In this document: positions 54,078 through 62,123 of the stretch, piece by piece | Position numbering within the stretch: the stretch's first letter is position 1 | Layout: each line of letters begins with the position of its first letter | NCBI GenBank assembly: GCA_002470565.1 | Contig: DKMQ01000066.1 | Coordinates: forward strand, 5,855-69,854 | Reading direction: 5' to 3' | Length of the DNA stretch: 64,000 bases | From: Oceanospirillaceae bacterium UBA7410 | Lineage (GTDB): Bacteria; Pseudomonadota; Gammaproteobacteria; Pseudomonadales; Balneatricaceae | Made by a program: the position numbers and the translations under genes | Notes under the pieces: model-generated | Told to the model about the DNA's origin: nothing | What the model saw: the letters and a program-made list of their open reading frames with translations, nothing else | Database searches by the model: none

Positions 54078-55313
54078 ATGATGACAGATTTTTATAACAA
54101 TCTAGAAACCCGTGAACCTGGTCAGCGTCAAATTGAACAGATTCAAGCGGTTGCAGCTCAGGTAGCACATGCCAAAGCCACTTGCCCGGGTTGGGCAGGT
54201 ATTTTGCATGCAGTAGTTGCAAGTGACATTACTTCGACTCAAGCCATAGCCAAGCTACCCATTACTCGCAAATCTAGCCTCATTGAACTACAAAAAAACA
54301 ACATGCCTTTTGGTGGTTTGGTGAGCAGTGAAGCTGCGCCACTTACTTATGTGTTTTCATCTCCAGGCCCTATTAATGAGCCTGGATTTGAAGTGCCAGA
54401 CCATTGGCACTTTGCCAGAGCATTATATGCTGGCGGTTTGCGTAAAGGGGATTTGGTGCACAATACCTTTTCATATCACTTTACCCCAGCAGGAGCCATG
54501 TTTGACAGCGCATTAAAAGCCCTAGGTTGTACCGTGGTTGCAGCAGGAGTGGGCAACAGTGAAATGCAGGCTCAAAGCATAGCGGCGCTTAAACCCAAAG
54601 CCTACGTTGGAACCCCTTCGTTTTTAAAAATACTATTAGAAAAGGCGGATAGCCTTAACTTAAATGTTAGCTCCTTGACCCATGCAGTGGTGGGTGGCGA
54701 GCCATTTTTTCCAGCCCAACAAGACTTTTTCAAAGCCCGTGGGCTCAATGTATTACAAGGTTATGCTACGGCAGACCTTGGCAGCATTGCCTATGAAACG
54801 CCAGCTAGACAGGGCATGGTGATCGATGAGGATGTGTATGTAGAAATTGTTCGCCCAGGCACCGGTGACCTCGTGGCAGATGGTGAAGTAGGTGAAGTGG
54901 TGGTGACCAACTTTAATAAGCACTATCCATTGATCCGTTTTGCAACAGGTGATATGTCTGCCATTTTGGTAGGACAAAGCCCATGTGGACGAACCAACAG
55001 GCGCATTAAAGGTTGGATGGGACGGGCAGACCAAGCCGCTAAAGTGAGAGGGATGTTTGTGCGGCCAGAGCAAGTAGCTGACTTAGTAGCCAAACATGAA
55101 GCGTTAGTAAAAGTTCGCCTGCAGGTGAAGCAGATAAACGGGCAAGACAGTTTGCAAGTGTTATGTGAAGTTAAAAATACCTTATCCGAAACAACTCAAC
55201 TTATTACAGAAGGTGTACGCAGTGTGTTGCACCTTCGTGGGGAGGTTGTTTTACACGCCATAGGAAGCTTACCCAATGATGGTATCGTTATTGACGACCA
55301 GCGTGAACGCTAA
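54078..55313 (+). CDS. phenylacetate-CoA-ligase-like adenylate-forming protein with altered P-loop
   Basis: A 411-residue protein of the PaaK family, last gene of the cluster. Recognisable are FSYHFTPAGAMFDSALKALG, VVGGEPFFPAQQDFFKARG, LIRFATGDMSAIL and RIKGWMGRADQAAKVRGMFV. The Ser/Thr/Gly-rich P-loop (SSGTTGxP) of PaaK is replaced by FSSPGPINEP at residues 92-101. It may still be active with a modified loop, or it may act as a binding or regulatory partner. Paired with the acyl-CoA synthetase at the other end of the cluster, it suggests that two CoA-forming or acyl-transfer steps serve the imported substrate. Confidence 0.8.
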   Translation: MMTDFYNNLETREPGQRQIEQIQAVAAQVAHAKATCPGWAGILHAVVASDITSTQAIAKLPITRKSSLIELQKNNMPFGGLVSSEAAPLTYVFSSPGPINEPGFEVPDHWHFARALYAGGLRKGDLVHNTFSYHFTPAGAMFDSALKALGCTVVAAGVGNSEMQAQSIAALKPKAYVGTPSFLKILLEKADSLNLNVSSLTHAVVGGEPFFPAQQDFFKARGLNVLQGYATADLGSIAYETPARQGMVIDEDVYVEIVRPGTGDLVADGEVGEVVVTNFNKHYPLIRFATGDMSAILVGQSPCGRTNRRIKGWMGRADQAAKVRGMFVRPEQVADLVAKHEALVKVRLQVKQINGQDSLQVLCEVKNTLSETTQLITEGVRSVLHLRGEVVLHAIGSLPNDGIVIDDQRER

Positions 55314-55350
55314 ACACTAATCTACTAAAATAGCCGATTAGTGTTTAGCG
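55308..55350. repeat. 15-bp perfect inverted repeat between convergent genes
   Basis: CGCTAAACACTAATC (55308-55322) and GATTAGTGTTTAGCG (55336-55350) flank 13 nt. The sequence GCTAAACACT appears a third time at 55370-55379, inside the end of the next gene. No T-run follows on either strand, so a classical terminator is doubtful, but a bidirectional mRNA-end hairpin is plausible. Confidence 0.75.
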
Positions 55351-55366
55351 ATTTATCTAATAATGA

Positions 55367-56632
55367 TTAGCTAAACACTGCATAAATATAATAACTAACG
55401 CAATTTATAGTATACAGCCCAGCCACAGGCAGTGTATTGGCGCGGGCAATCTGACTGCCGCTAATGTGATAATTGCCCTGCATGGCCAATAAAGTGCCCG
55501 AAACAGGGTTAATTGAGCTACCAAGCCCCCAAGCTGATAAAAACGTCATTGCCAATAAGTTTGGATCTGGTTCTAGAGTGAGTAATAGTGGCGCAATCAC
55601 TGCCATAATCATGATTACATGCACACCTAGGCGCCCAGCTACCAAGCAAAAACCTAAGGTTAAACTAGCTTCTAGTGGGCCATAATGGCTAAACGGTAGC
55701 CAAGGTGGCACTACCTTAAAGAACTCCCCCAAACCAATAGCAAAAACGCCAGCAGCCAAAAAGAGGGTGATTTCATTGTGCATTTTGGCCAAGCGATTGA
55801 CTATATGGCTATGCAATTGCTGAGGCCTACCCTCATAAAGCAACACTGTAATCACTAACACGGGCGCACTGATAGCGATGATTTGCGTGATCGAAATGGT
55901 GGGCCATATTTCATGAGCCACAATCACGGTGATGGCTAAAAGTGTAGGCAATACTAAATTGCGGCCCTTAAGTGGGTAGCCTGTCATCTCAGACTCAGGC
56001 GCTTGGTTTAGCCAATACAGCATAGCTAAACTAATGAGGCCCATAGGCGCACCCACACTCATTACAGCCAATAGGCTCATATTTGGTACCAGGCTTAGGG
56101 TATAAGCCATAGCAGCGAAAAAAGGCGACCACAGGGCACACACTGCAAAATTAATAGTAAGTAAGCTGGCTGTACGAGTGTCTATTGTACGACGCTCGCT
56201 GAGTTTTTCGGCAATAATAAGTATCGCTGACATATTAATGATAGCGCTAAAAAAATGTCCCGAAATAAGGGTGCTTATGAGGCCTTTTTTGCCTGCGGGA
56301 GGGTGTCTCTTTTTGCTATGTTTAGAGGGCGTGGCTATAAGGCTTAAAAAGCTCACAGCTGTGAGCATGGCTAGTAGTTGAGTATTGCTATTAATAAGTC
56401 GATAAAGTGGCGCAGAGGCGCCCTCAAGAAGGCTGTAGCTAAGCCCGGCTAGACCCACGCCAATTAAAACCATCGATTGCACTAAAGCTCGGCGGGCAAG
56501 TAATTTAAAAGAACAAAAAGCAAAGAGCCAAAGTAATAGGCCGGCAACAATGTACAGCGGTTGAAAAGCCAGAGCTAGTACACTGAAAAAAGTGCCCGCA
56601 GCTAAGCTATAGCCACGAAACTGATTGCTCAA
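55367..56632 (-). CDS. polytopic membrane protein, possible transporter of the ion-transporter type
   Basis: A 421-residue protein with about 11-12 hydrophobic segments and few charged loops. I do not recognise the family. The duplicated re-entrant-like stretches (NFAVCALWSPFFAAMAYTLSLVP and GWGLGSSINPVSGTLLAMQG-like GLGSSINPVSG) and a charged central loop near residue 105 (SKHSKKRHPPAGKK) are reminiscent of ion-transporter-superfamily carriers such as anion and organic-acid transporters. It overlaps the upstream GST gene by 4 nt (ATGA), so the two are translated together. Confidence 0.65.
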   Translation of the reverse strand: MSNQFRGYSLAAGTFFSVLALAFQPLYIVAGLLLWLFAFCSFKLLARRALVQSMVLIGVGLAGLSYSLLEGASAPLYRLINSNTQLLAMLTAVSFLSLIATPSKHSKKRHPPAGKKGLISTLISGHFFSAIINMSAILIIAEKLSERRTIDTRTASLLTINFAVCALWSPFFAAMAYTLSLVPNMSLLAVMSVGAPMGLISLAMLYWLNQAPESEMTGYPLKGRNLVLPTLLAITVIVAHEIWPTISITQIIAISAPVLVITVLLYEGRPQQLHSHIVNRLAKMHNEITLFLAAGVFAIGLGEFFKVVPPWLPFSHYGPLEASLTLGFCLVAGRLGVHVIMIMAVIAPLLLTLEPDPNLLAMTFLSAWGLGSSINPVSGTLLAMQGNYHISGSQIARANTLPVAGLYTINCVSYYIYAVFS

Positions 56633-57315
56633 TCTAGTGCCTTGGGCATGATGGATGCGCGAATTTTATTCAACGTCACTTGCTCACGTGTAACTAGGTT
56701 ATTCCATATGGGCATAGCCAGCATGCGTTCAAAGTAGTCAGATAGCTGGGGCCACATAGCTTTATCAATATGTTCACCGCCGTGCATAAAATTAATCATT
56801 TGGCTGGTAATCGCAATATCCGCTAAAGACAAGCGGTTATCAACAAAGTAATGGTTACTGCCTAGCTGGTTGGTAAGGTAATCCAGTAGTGGGGGAATGC
56901 GCACAGATAAGGCTTCTTGAATACGTTCTTCGTTAGGTACTTTCCCTGCAGCTTTTATAAGTACCCGTTGGCGAAATACAACAAAACTTAGCCATGGCGC
57001 TAATTCATAATCAGCAAATTTTTCTAACCACCGCATGTGGGCCCTAAGCTGAGCGTTGGCGGGAATGAGAAGCGTTAAATTATCATGATTTAGAGTTTCA
57101 ATAAGATAATTACACACAATGCTTGAATCAGCCTGATAAAACTCGTTATCTTGTAAAACAGGGATGCGCCTTAATGGGCTAATAGTTACAAAATCATCTG
57201 GCACTGATCCAGGCACAATAATTTTAAGCTTATAATCAGTTTTAGATAACGCCAGCAAATACATCACTTTGCGAACAAATGGCGAAAGTGGTGCGCCATG
57301 AAGGGTAAATGCCAT
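56629..57315 (-). CDS. glutathione S-transferase family protein
   Basis: A 228-residue soluble protein. The N-terminal thioredoxin-fold GST domain (residues 1-75) has TLHGAPLSPFVRKVMYLLAL with the catalytic serine position, SPLRRIPVLQDNEFYQADSSIVCNYLIE with the glutathione-binding SS motif, and a helical C-terminal domain with RLSLADIAITSQMINF. I chose the ATG at 57315, which has GGA 8 nt upstream; an ATG three codons earlier is possible. The stop overlaps the membrane protein start. Confidence 0.85.
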   Translation of the reverse strand: MAFTLHGAPLSPFVRKVMYLLALSKTDYKLKIIVPGSVPDDFVTISPLRRIPVLQDNEFYQADSSIVCNYLIETLNHDNLTLLIPANAQLRAHMRWLEKFADYELAPWLSFVVFRQRVLIKAAGKVPNEERIQEALSVRIPPLLDYLTNQLGSNHYFVDNRLSLADIAITSQMINFMHGGEHIDKAMWPQLSDYFERMLAMPIWNNLVTREQVTLNKIRASIMPKALD

Positions 57316-57451
57316 GAGATTCATCCAAAAAAAATAGTGTGTCTATTGTGGATGAGAGGGCACACAAACTCAAATAGTTTACTGATATATTGTTTAGTGA
57401 CAATAAATTACTAAGTGATTGAAATAAACATACTATTTTTATAATTAGTGC

Positions 57452-57480
57452 TTGACAGAAATCCACTCAATCACTAATAT
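57452..57480 (+). promoter_or_regulatory. promoter of tRNA-Glu copy 1
   Basis: TTGACA (57452-57457), 17 nt, TAATAT (57475-57480), then GCGC. This is a near-consensus sigma-70 promoter with a GC-rich discriminator as in stringently controlled stable-RNA genes. The same elements precede the second tRNA-Glu. Confidence 0.85.
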
Positions 57481-57528
57481 GCGCACTCCAGTTTGGTACA
57501 GCCAATAGGCAATACCAAGCGCGAATGT

Positions 57529-57604
57529 GTCCCGTTCGTCTAGTGGTCCAGGACACTGCCCTTTCACGGCGGTAACAGGGGTTCGAACCCCCTACGGGAT
57601 ACCA
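57529..57604 (+). tRNA. tRNA-Glu (anticodon TTC), copy 1
   Basis: The gene is 76 nt with encoded CCA. The acceptor GTCCCGT pairs with ACGGGAT, the anticodon is TTC in CTTTCAC, and the T-loop is TTCGAAC. It differs from copy 2 at a few positions, including the discriminator (A versus G). Confidence 0.97.
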
Positions 57605-57616
57605 CTATTTTCGGAA

Positions 57617-57662
57617 TGCAGTTATAAGTTGGCGTTTTAATCAATGCTGGCTTATAACTGCA
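57617..57662 (+). repeat. 12-bp perfect inverted repeat between tRNA-Glu and tRNA-Gly
   Basis: TGCAGTTATAAG (57617-57628) and CTTATAACTGCA (57651-57662) enclose 22 nt that extend the stem with wobble pairs. It has no T-run. The second tRNA-Glu/tRNA-Gly copy lacks it, so it is not needed for tRNA processing in general. Confidence 0.75.
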
Positions 57663-57710
57663 AGCCTAAATAGTAAAGGTTAATCACAAGCCTTCAACAA
57701 GTGATATGTA

Positions 57711-57786
<76 letters not shown>

Positions 57787-57983
57787 TTTTTTATTACAGC
57801 ACTCATTTTCCTAAAGTGCTCACACTACTTCTAATTATTTTATAGCTCAGTGCAGTGTCTACTATATTGCTGACGTATTTGTGTATTTTTTTTGTGCTTA
57901 TGCAAAACATCTAATCTTTATCAGCTTGTGCTCGCCATTAATTGCAAAATACCCAAGATTACCCGATATATGCCAATTTTAAG

Positions 57984-58012
57984 TTGACATAATCCTGCAA
58001 AATCAATAATAT
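57984..58012 (+). promoter_or_regulatory. promoter of tRNA-Glu copy 2
   Basis: TTGACA (57984-57989), 17 nt, TAATAT (58007-58012), then GCGC, with the same boxes and spacing as the promoter at 57452. It would drive tRNA-Glu, tRNA-Gly and tRNA-Cys. Confidence 0.85.
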
Positions 58013-58039
58013 GCGCTCCACTCTTAACGGAGCTGTAGC

Positions 58040-58115
58040 GTCCCGTTCGTCTAGTGGCCTAGGACACTGCCCTTTCACGGCGGCGACAGGGGTTCGAACC
58101 CCCTACGGGATGCCA
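58040..58115 (+). tRNA. tRNA-Glu (anticodon TTC), copy 2
   Basis: A 76-nt gene with encoded CCA. The acceptor is GTCCCGT/ACGGGAT, the anticodon is TTC and the discriminator base is G. Confidence 0.97.
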
Positions 58116-58193
58116 ATAAAAACGCTTTGTAAAATGAGTGTTTAGGGTGATAATAGTAACAGGCGCATCACAGCCTTAAACCAGTGATATGTA

Positions 58194-58269
<76 letters not shown>

Positions 58270-58275
58270 AATTTA

Positions 58276-58349
58276 GGCCGAATGGCAGAGTGGTTATGCA
58301 CCGGATTGCAAATCCGCTAACCCCGGTTCGATTCCGGGTTCGGCCTCCA
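58276..58349 (+). tRNA. tRNA-Cys (anticodon GCA)
   Basis: The gene is 74 nt with encoded CCA. The acceptor GGCCGAA pairs with TTCGGCC, the anticodon is GCA in ATTGCAAA, and the T-loop is TTCGATT. In related bacteria tRNA-Leu(TAA) follows within about 100 nt; here it lies 5.6 kb further on. Confidence 0.97.
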
Positions 58350-58461
58350 CATTTTTCCAGGACACAGTGACCAGATTACTGCCTGTTTCGCACGACTTAA
58401 TAGACGACTTATGGTCAGTGGTGGTTTTTTGACACCACTAGGGTGTCGTTACACGGTCTTT

Positions 58462-58899
58462 TTACTCCTGCAAATGCAACACTAAACGCCGCAACATGCC
58501 TTTTAATAATTGCTGTTGTTTCTGGCTATAATCAGCTAACACGGTGTTTTCATGAGCTTTGGCTTGTGCCAATAAGTCGGCTACTAAGGTTCTGCCTTGT
58601 GGTGAAATAGTAATCTTTATGGCTCTTTTATCTGTTTCATCCTTGTGCCTTATTAACAGCTTTTCTTGTTCCATTTTAACTATTAATTTAGACAGGGTAG
58701 GCTGCTTAAATAGCACCCTTTGATTAAGCTGTGTAAGGGTAAGCCCATCTTCGTCAGACAAGCTAGCAAGTATGCGCCAATAATTAACAGACCAGCCTTG
58801 GATTTGAATTTGATGATGAAATTGCTCACTTACCAAATAGCTAGAACGTGCCAAAAGGTAAGCCAAGTAGTCATCTATAAAGCTAAAAGATTTTGGCAT
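58462..58899 (-). CDS. MarR-family transcriptional regulator
   Basis: A 145-residue winged-helix regulator. The recognition part is LTLTQLNQRVLFKQPTLSKLIVKMEQEKLLIR (about residues 53-84), followed by the wing DETDKRAIKITISPQGR with the conserved D-x-R. It is divergent from the NicX-like operon, with 116 nt between starts, so it is the likely ligand-controlled repressor of that operon, as NicR is for nicotinate genes. The ATG start has AGGATG upstream. Confidence 0.88.
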   Translation of the reverse strand: MPKSFSFIDDYLAYLLARSSYLVSEQFHHQIQIQGWSVNYWRILASLSDEDGLTLTQLNQRVLFKQPTLSKLIVKMEQEKLLIRHKDETDKRAIKITISPQGRTLVADLLAQAKAHENTVLADYSQKQQQLLKGMLRRLVLHLQE

Positions 58900-59015
58900 A
58901 TTAATATCTAAACATCCTGATTTTCTTCTATAGTAGAGTAGTTGTATTCATTTTCATATAAAAATGTCTATGTTATGCTGTCAAAAAGTACAGTGATAAT
59001 ACAGGATGCACAAAC

Positions 59016-60062
59016 ATGTTAAATGATCGCATTGAAGCGCCATGGCTGGCAGCGTTTGAGCAAACCTTAGGCTTGTGTGGCTTGGTTGCAGGTGATTGTG
59101 TGGCCATACTTTCAGAGTCTCAGTCCAGAGATATTCTTTTGCAATTGGCAGAGCTAGCCCTGGTGCGTATGGGTTGCCATGCATTTCATGTGCGTATCCC
59201 CACGCCTGCATCTGATGCACCTGTGCCAGTTAGATCTACAGGCGCCTCTAGCGTATTGCAAAATGCAGGCCCAGCCATTAGCGCCTTAGCAGGCAGTACC
59301 TTAGTGCTTGATTGTACGGTAGAGGGCTTATTACATGCGGTGGAATTGCCACAAATTTTGCAAGGTGGCGCACGTGTGCTAATGGTGAGTAACGAGCACC
59401 CTGAAATACTCACACGGCTTGCGCCAGATCCATCCCTAACACCTAAAGTTAAAGCAGCCACCAAGCTTTGCAAGCAAGCCAGCAAAATGCAGGTGACCTC
59501 AGATGCAGGCACACATCTTACTATCGATATAACAGATGCCCCAACAGCTGGAGTATGGGGTTATACAGACAGACCTGGCACTTTGGCCCACTGGCCTGCA
59601 GGGATAGTGGTGTGCTTTCCTAAGCAAGGCACAACTAATGGCACTTTAGTACTGGATGCAGGTGATATTAACCTCACTTTTAAGCGCTACTTAGAACGCC
59701 CAGTCACCCTCACCATAGAAAATGATTTTGTGACCAAAATAGATGGCCAAGGCACTGATGCTGAGCTCATGCGACGTTATTTTGCAGCGTGGAATGATAA
59801 AAACGCTTATGCGGTGTCTCATGTTGGTTTTGGCATGAATCCTAAAGCCCGCTATGAGGCCCTTACCATGTACGACCAGCGTGACACTAATGGCACTGAG
59901 CTGCGCGCCTTTGCTGGAAACTTTTTATTTTCTACAGGGGCAAATGAGTTCGCAGGGCGTTATACCCAAGGGCATTTTGACCTACCTGTGCGCAACTGCA
60001 CTATTCATTTAGACCAGCACTGTGTGATTGAGCGAGGCCAGTTGCAAGGCGATATTGCATGA
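59016..60062 (+). CDS. NicX-like 2,5-dihydroxypyridine dioxygenase / M29-fold metalloenzyme
   Basis: A 348-residue protein of the M29-aminopeptidase-like fold, in which NicX (2,5-dihydroxypyridine 5,6-dioxygenase, an Fe(II) ring-cleaving enzyme) belongs. Three candidate metal ligands stand at H269 (AVSHVGFGM) and H320/D322 (GHFDLP). This is nearly the spacing I recall for NicX (H265, H318, D320). The adjacent NicD-like hydrolase and MarR regulator support a ring-cleavage role. A plain aminopeptidase is less likely in this setting. It overlaps the next gene by 4 nt. The exact substrate is unknown. Confidence 0.75.
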   Translation: MLNDRIEAPWLAAFEQTLGLCGLVAGDCVAILSESQSRDILLQLAELALVRMGCHAFHVRIPTPASDAPVPVRSTGASSVLQNAGPAISALAGSTLVLDCTVEGLLHAVELPQILQGGARVLMVSNEHPEILTRLAPDPSLTPKVKAATKLCKQASKMQVTSDAGTHLTIDITDAPTAGVWGYTDRPGTLAHWPAGIVVCFPKQGTTNGTLVLDAGDINLTFKRYLERPVTLTIENDFVTKIDGQGTDAELMRRYFAAWNDKNAYAVSHVGFGMNPKARYEALTMYDQRDTNGTELRAFAGNFLFSTGANEFAGRYTQGHFDLPVRNCTIHLDQHCVIERGQLQGDIA

Positions 60063-60883
60063 GCTGGAATTATGTAAAAAGTGGCACAGTAGGCCCCGTG
60101 CTTGTATGTTTGCACGGTGTAGGTGGCAACGCCAATGCCTTTGCGCCCCAGTTGAGTGGCTTAAGTGATGCTGTGCAAGTGTGGAGCATAGATATTGCTG
60201 GTTATGGAAAGACTGCACCATTGCTAGTGATGGACTGGGATCACTTAGTGACTGGGTTAAAACAATTTTTAGATCACCATAAACTGCACAATGTATACCT
60301 TTTGGGACACTCGTTTGGAGGCATGTTAGCCCAAGCCTTCGCAGCAAAATATGCAGATGACCTTGCAGGATTAATTTTGTATTCAACCAGTGCAGCCTTC
60401 GGCTCTAATGATGGTGAATTTCAAAAACAATTTATTGAAGCAAGGCTAAAACCATTAAACCATGGCTGTAGCATGGCGCAGTTGGCTGCTAAGCTTATAG
60501 ACCCTCTATTAGCCCAGCCTAGCCAGCCACAAGTGCGCAAAGTGGCTATTGAGCATATGGCACAAGTGCCTAATAATACCTACAGGCAAGCCATACAGTG
60601 CATTAGCCTATTTGACTGCCGCGACAACCTACCCCATTTGAAACTTCCCACCTTATTGCTAGCAGGTGCTGTAGATCAAATGGCAAGTCCGTTAATGATG
60701 CAGCGTTTGGCGAGCAAAATTGAAGGCTCTAAGCTTTGCATACTGCCCAACGCAGGCCACCTTGCAAACCTAGAGCAGGCTCACCTGTTTAATCAGCAGG
60801 TGAGCAATTTTATTGCCCTATCTACCAATATTGAAAAACATACCCATACCTCACACAAAAAAGGAGCTTTACATGCAACCTGA
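60059..60883 (+). CDS. alpha/beta hydrolase (NicD-like) of the catabolic cluster
   Basis: A 274-residue cytosolic hydrolase with a complete triad: S85 in GHSFGG, D206 in AGAVDQMASP and H234 in NAGHLANLEQ. The oxyanion motif is HGVGGN (residues 19-24). The fold and length suit N-formylmaleamate deformylase (NicD) or 3-oxoadipate-enol-lactone-type hydrolases. ATGA overlap with the NicX-like gene makes coupled translation likely, as expected for enzymes acting in succession. Confidence 0.82.
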   Translation: MSWNYVKSGTVGPVLVCLHGVGGNANAFAPQLSGLSDAVQVWSIDIAGYGKTAPLLVMDWDHLVTGLKQFLDHHKLHNVYLLGHSFGGMLAQAFAAKYADDLAGLILYSTSAAFGSNDGEFQKQFIEARLKPLNHGCSMAQLAAKLIDPLLAQPSQPQVRKVAIEHMAQVPNNTYRQAIQCISLFDCRDNLPHLKLPTLLLAGAVDQMASPLMMQRLASKIEGSKLCILPNAGHLANLEQAHLFNQQVSNFIALSTNIEKHTHTSHKKGALHAT

Positions 60884-62123
60884 TCAACCTATGTTTGATG
60901 CTAAGGCATGGCAACTCACTAGCCAGCAACAAGAACTTACAGCAAGAGCTCGGCATATAGGACAGACTAAGTTTGCAGGACGTGCAGCTGATTATGATGC
61001 TAGAGCAGCGTTTCCAACAGAAAATTATAACGACTTGTTTGATGCCAATCTAATGGGCATTTGCATTCCCAAAGAAGACGGGGGCGAGGGGGCTAGCTTT
61101 TTAACCTATGCCTTAACAGCGGCTGAAATAGGCCGTTATTGTGGCGCTACAGCACTCACCTGGAACATGCATGTGTGCTCTACTTTGTGGAGTGGCCTTT
61201 TAACCGATGACTTGGAAATGGATGACTCTACTCGGACAATGCATAAGCAAAACCGTTCGGTACATTATCAGCGCATACTCACAGAAGGAGCTATTTACTC
61301 TCAACCCTTTTCAGAAGGTAGCTCTGCTGCAGCTGGAGCGACCGCTTTTGCCACCATAGCCCATAAGGTGGAAGGTGGTTGGCGCGTTAACGGCAAAAAA
61401 ATATTTGCATCCTTGGCTGGCCATGCCAATTATTATGGTATTTTGTGTACCCAAACCACAGATGAAAACACTGAGCTTAGTCGCCGTAACACTATCTACC
61501 TAGCCGTTCCAGCTGCGTCGCAAGGGGTAACCGTACAAGGTAAATGGGACCCAGTAGGTATGCGTGGCACAGTCTCGCGCACGCTCATTTTTGAAGACGT
61601 TTTTGTACCTGAAAATGCCACACTTATGCCAGCAGGCATTTATTTTCAGGCTGCCAAACGTTGGCCACACATGTTTATGACACTTACACCAAGCTACATG
61701 GGTATTGCCCAGGCAGCTTATGACTTTACAGTAAAGTATTTGCGAGGCGAAATAGAAGGCACTGGCCCCGTTAAGCGACGTCAATTTGCCACCAAGCAGA
61801 TTGCAGTTGCCCAAATGCGAATTATGTTAGAACAAACCAAAACCCTTTGGTTTCAATCTATGAGTGAAGCGTGCGCCAACCCCAGTAAAGATCAGCTAAT
61901 GCGAGCATGGGCGGGTCAGTACACTACTATGGAAAATGCCAATGAAATAGCTCAGTTGGCTATTCGCACCTGTGGGGGCCAGTCTATGTTAAAGACACTG
62001 CCACTAGAGCGCTGGTATCGTGACAGCCGATGCGGCTCGTTGATGCTGCCTTGGACAGCAGAGCTGTGCCTAGATATGCTGGGTAAAGGCTGCCTATATG
62101 AACGTGGCGAGACCGACGATTAA
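60873..62123 (+). CDS. acyl-CoA dehydrogenase of the catabolic cluster
   Basis: A 416-residue FAD enzyme with the three-part acyl-CoA dehydrogenase layout. It shows FDANLMGICIPKEDGGEGASFLTYALTAAEIGRYC at the N-terminal helical domain, QPFSEGSSAAAGA and GGWRVNGKKIFASLAGHA in the beta domain, and RTCGGQSMLKTLPLERWYRDSRCGSLM in the C-terminal helices. I chose ATG 60873, with AAGGAG 6 nt upstream. It overlaps the hydrolase gene by 11 nt. At 416 residues it is of ordinary size and not the longer DmdC type. Confidence 0.88.
   Translation: MQPDQPMFDAKAWQLTSQQQELTARARHIGQTKFAGRAADYDARAAFPTENYNDLFDANLMGICIPKEDGGEGASFLTYALTAAEIGRYCGATALTWNMHVCSTLWSGLLTDDLEMDDSTRTMHKQNRSVHYQRILTEGAIYSQPFSEGSSAAAGATAFATIAHKVEGGWRVNGKKIFASLAGHANYYGILCTQTTDENTELSRRNTIYLAVPAASQGVTVQGKWDPVGMRGTVSRTLIFEDVFVPENATLMPAGIYFQAAKRWPHMFMTLTPSYMGIAQAAYDFTVKYLRGEIEGTGPVKRRQFATKQIAVAQMRIMLEQTKTLWFQSMSEACANPSKDQLMRAWAGQYTTMENANEIAQLAIRTCGGQSMLKTLPLERWYRDSRCGSLMLPWTAELCLDMLGKGCLYERGETDD

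Noticed and set aside
58913-59008. Inverted CATCCTG/CAGGATG pair flanking the MarR/NicX-like promoter region
   Set aside because: Each half is the Shine-Dalgarno sequence (AGGATG and AGGATG) of the two divergent genes, so the symmetry is explained without an operator.
60873-62123. Acyl-CoA dehydrogenase as DmdC of the DMSP demethylation pathway
   Set aside because: DmdC proteins are near 580-600 residues with a C-terminal extension; this one has 416 and is 37 kb from dmdA in a separately regulated cluster.
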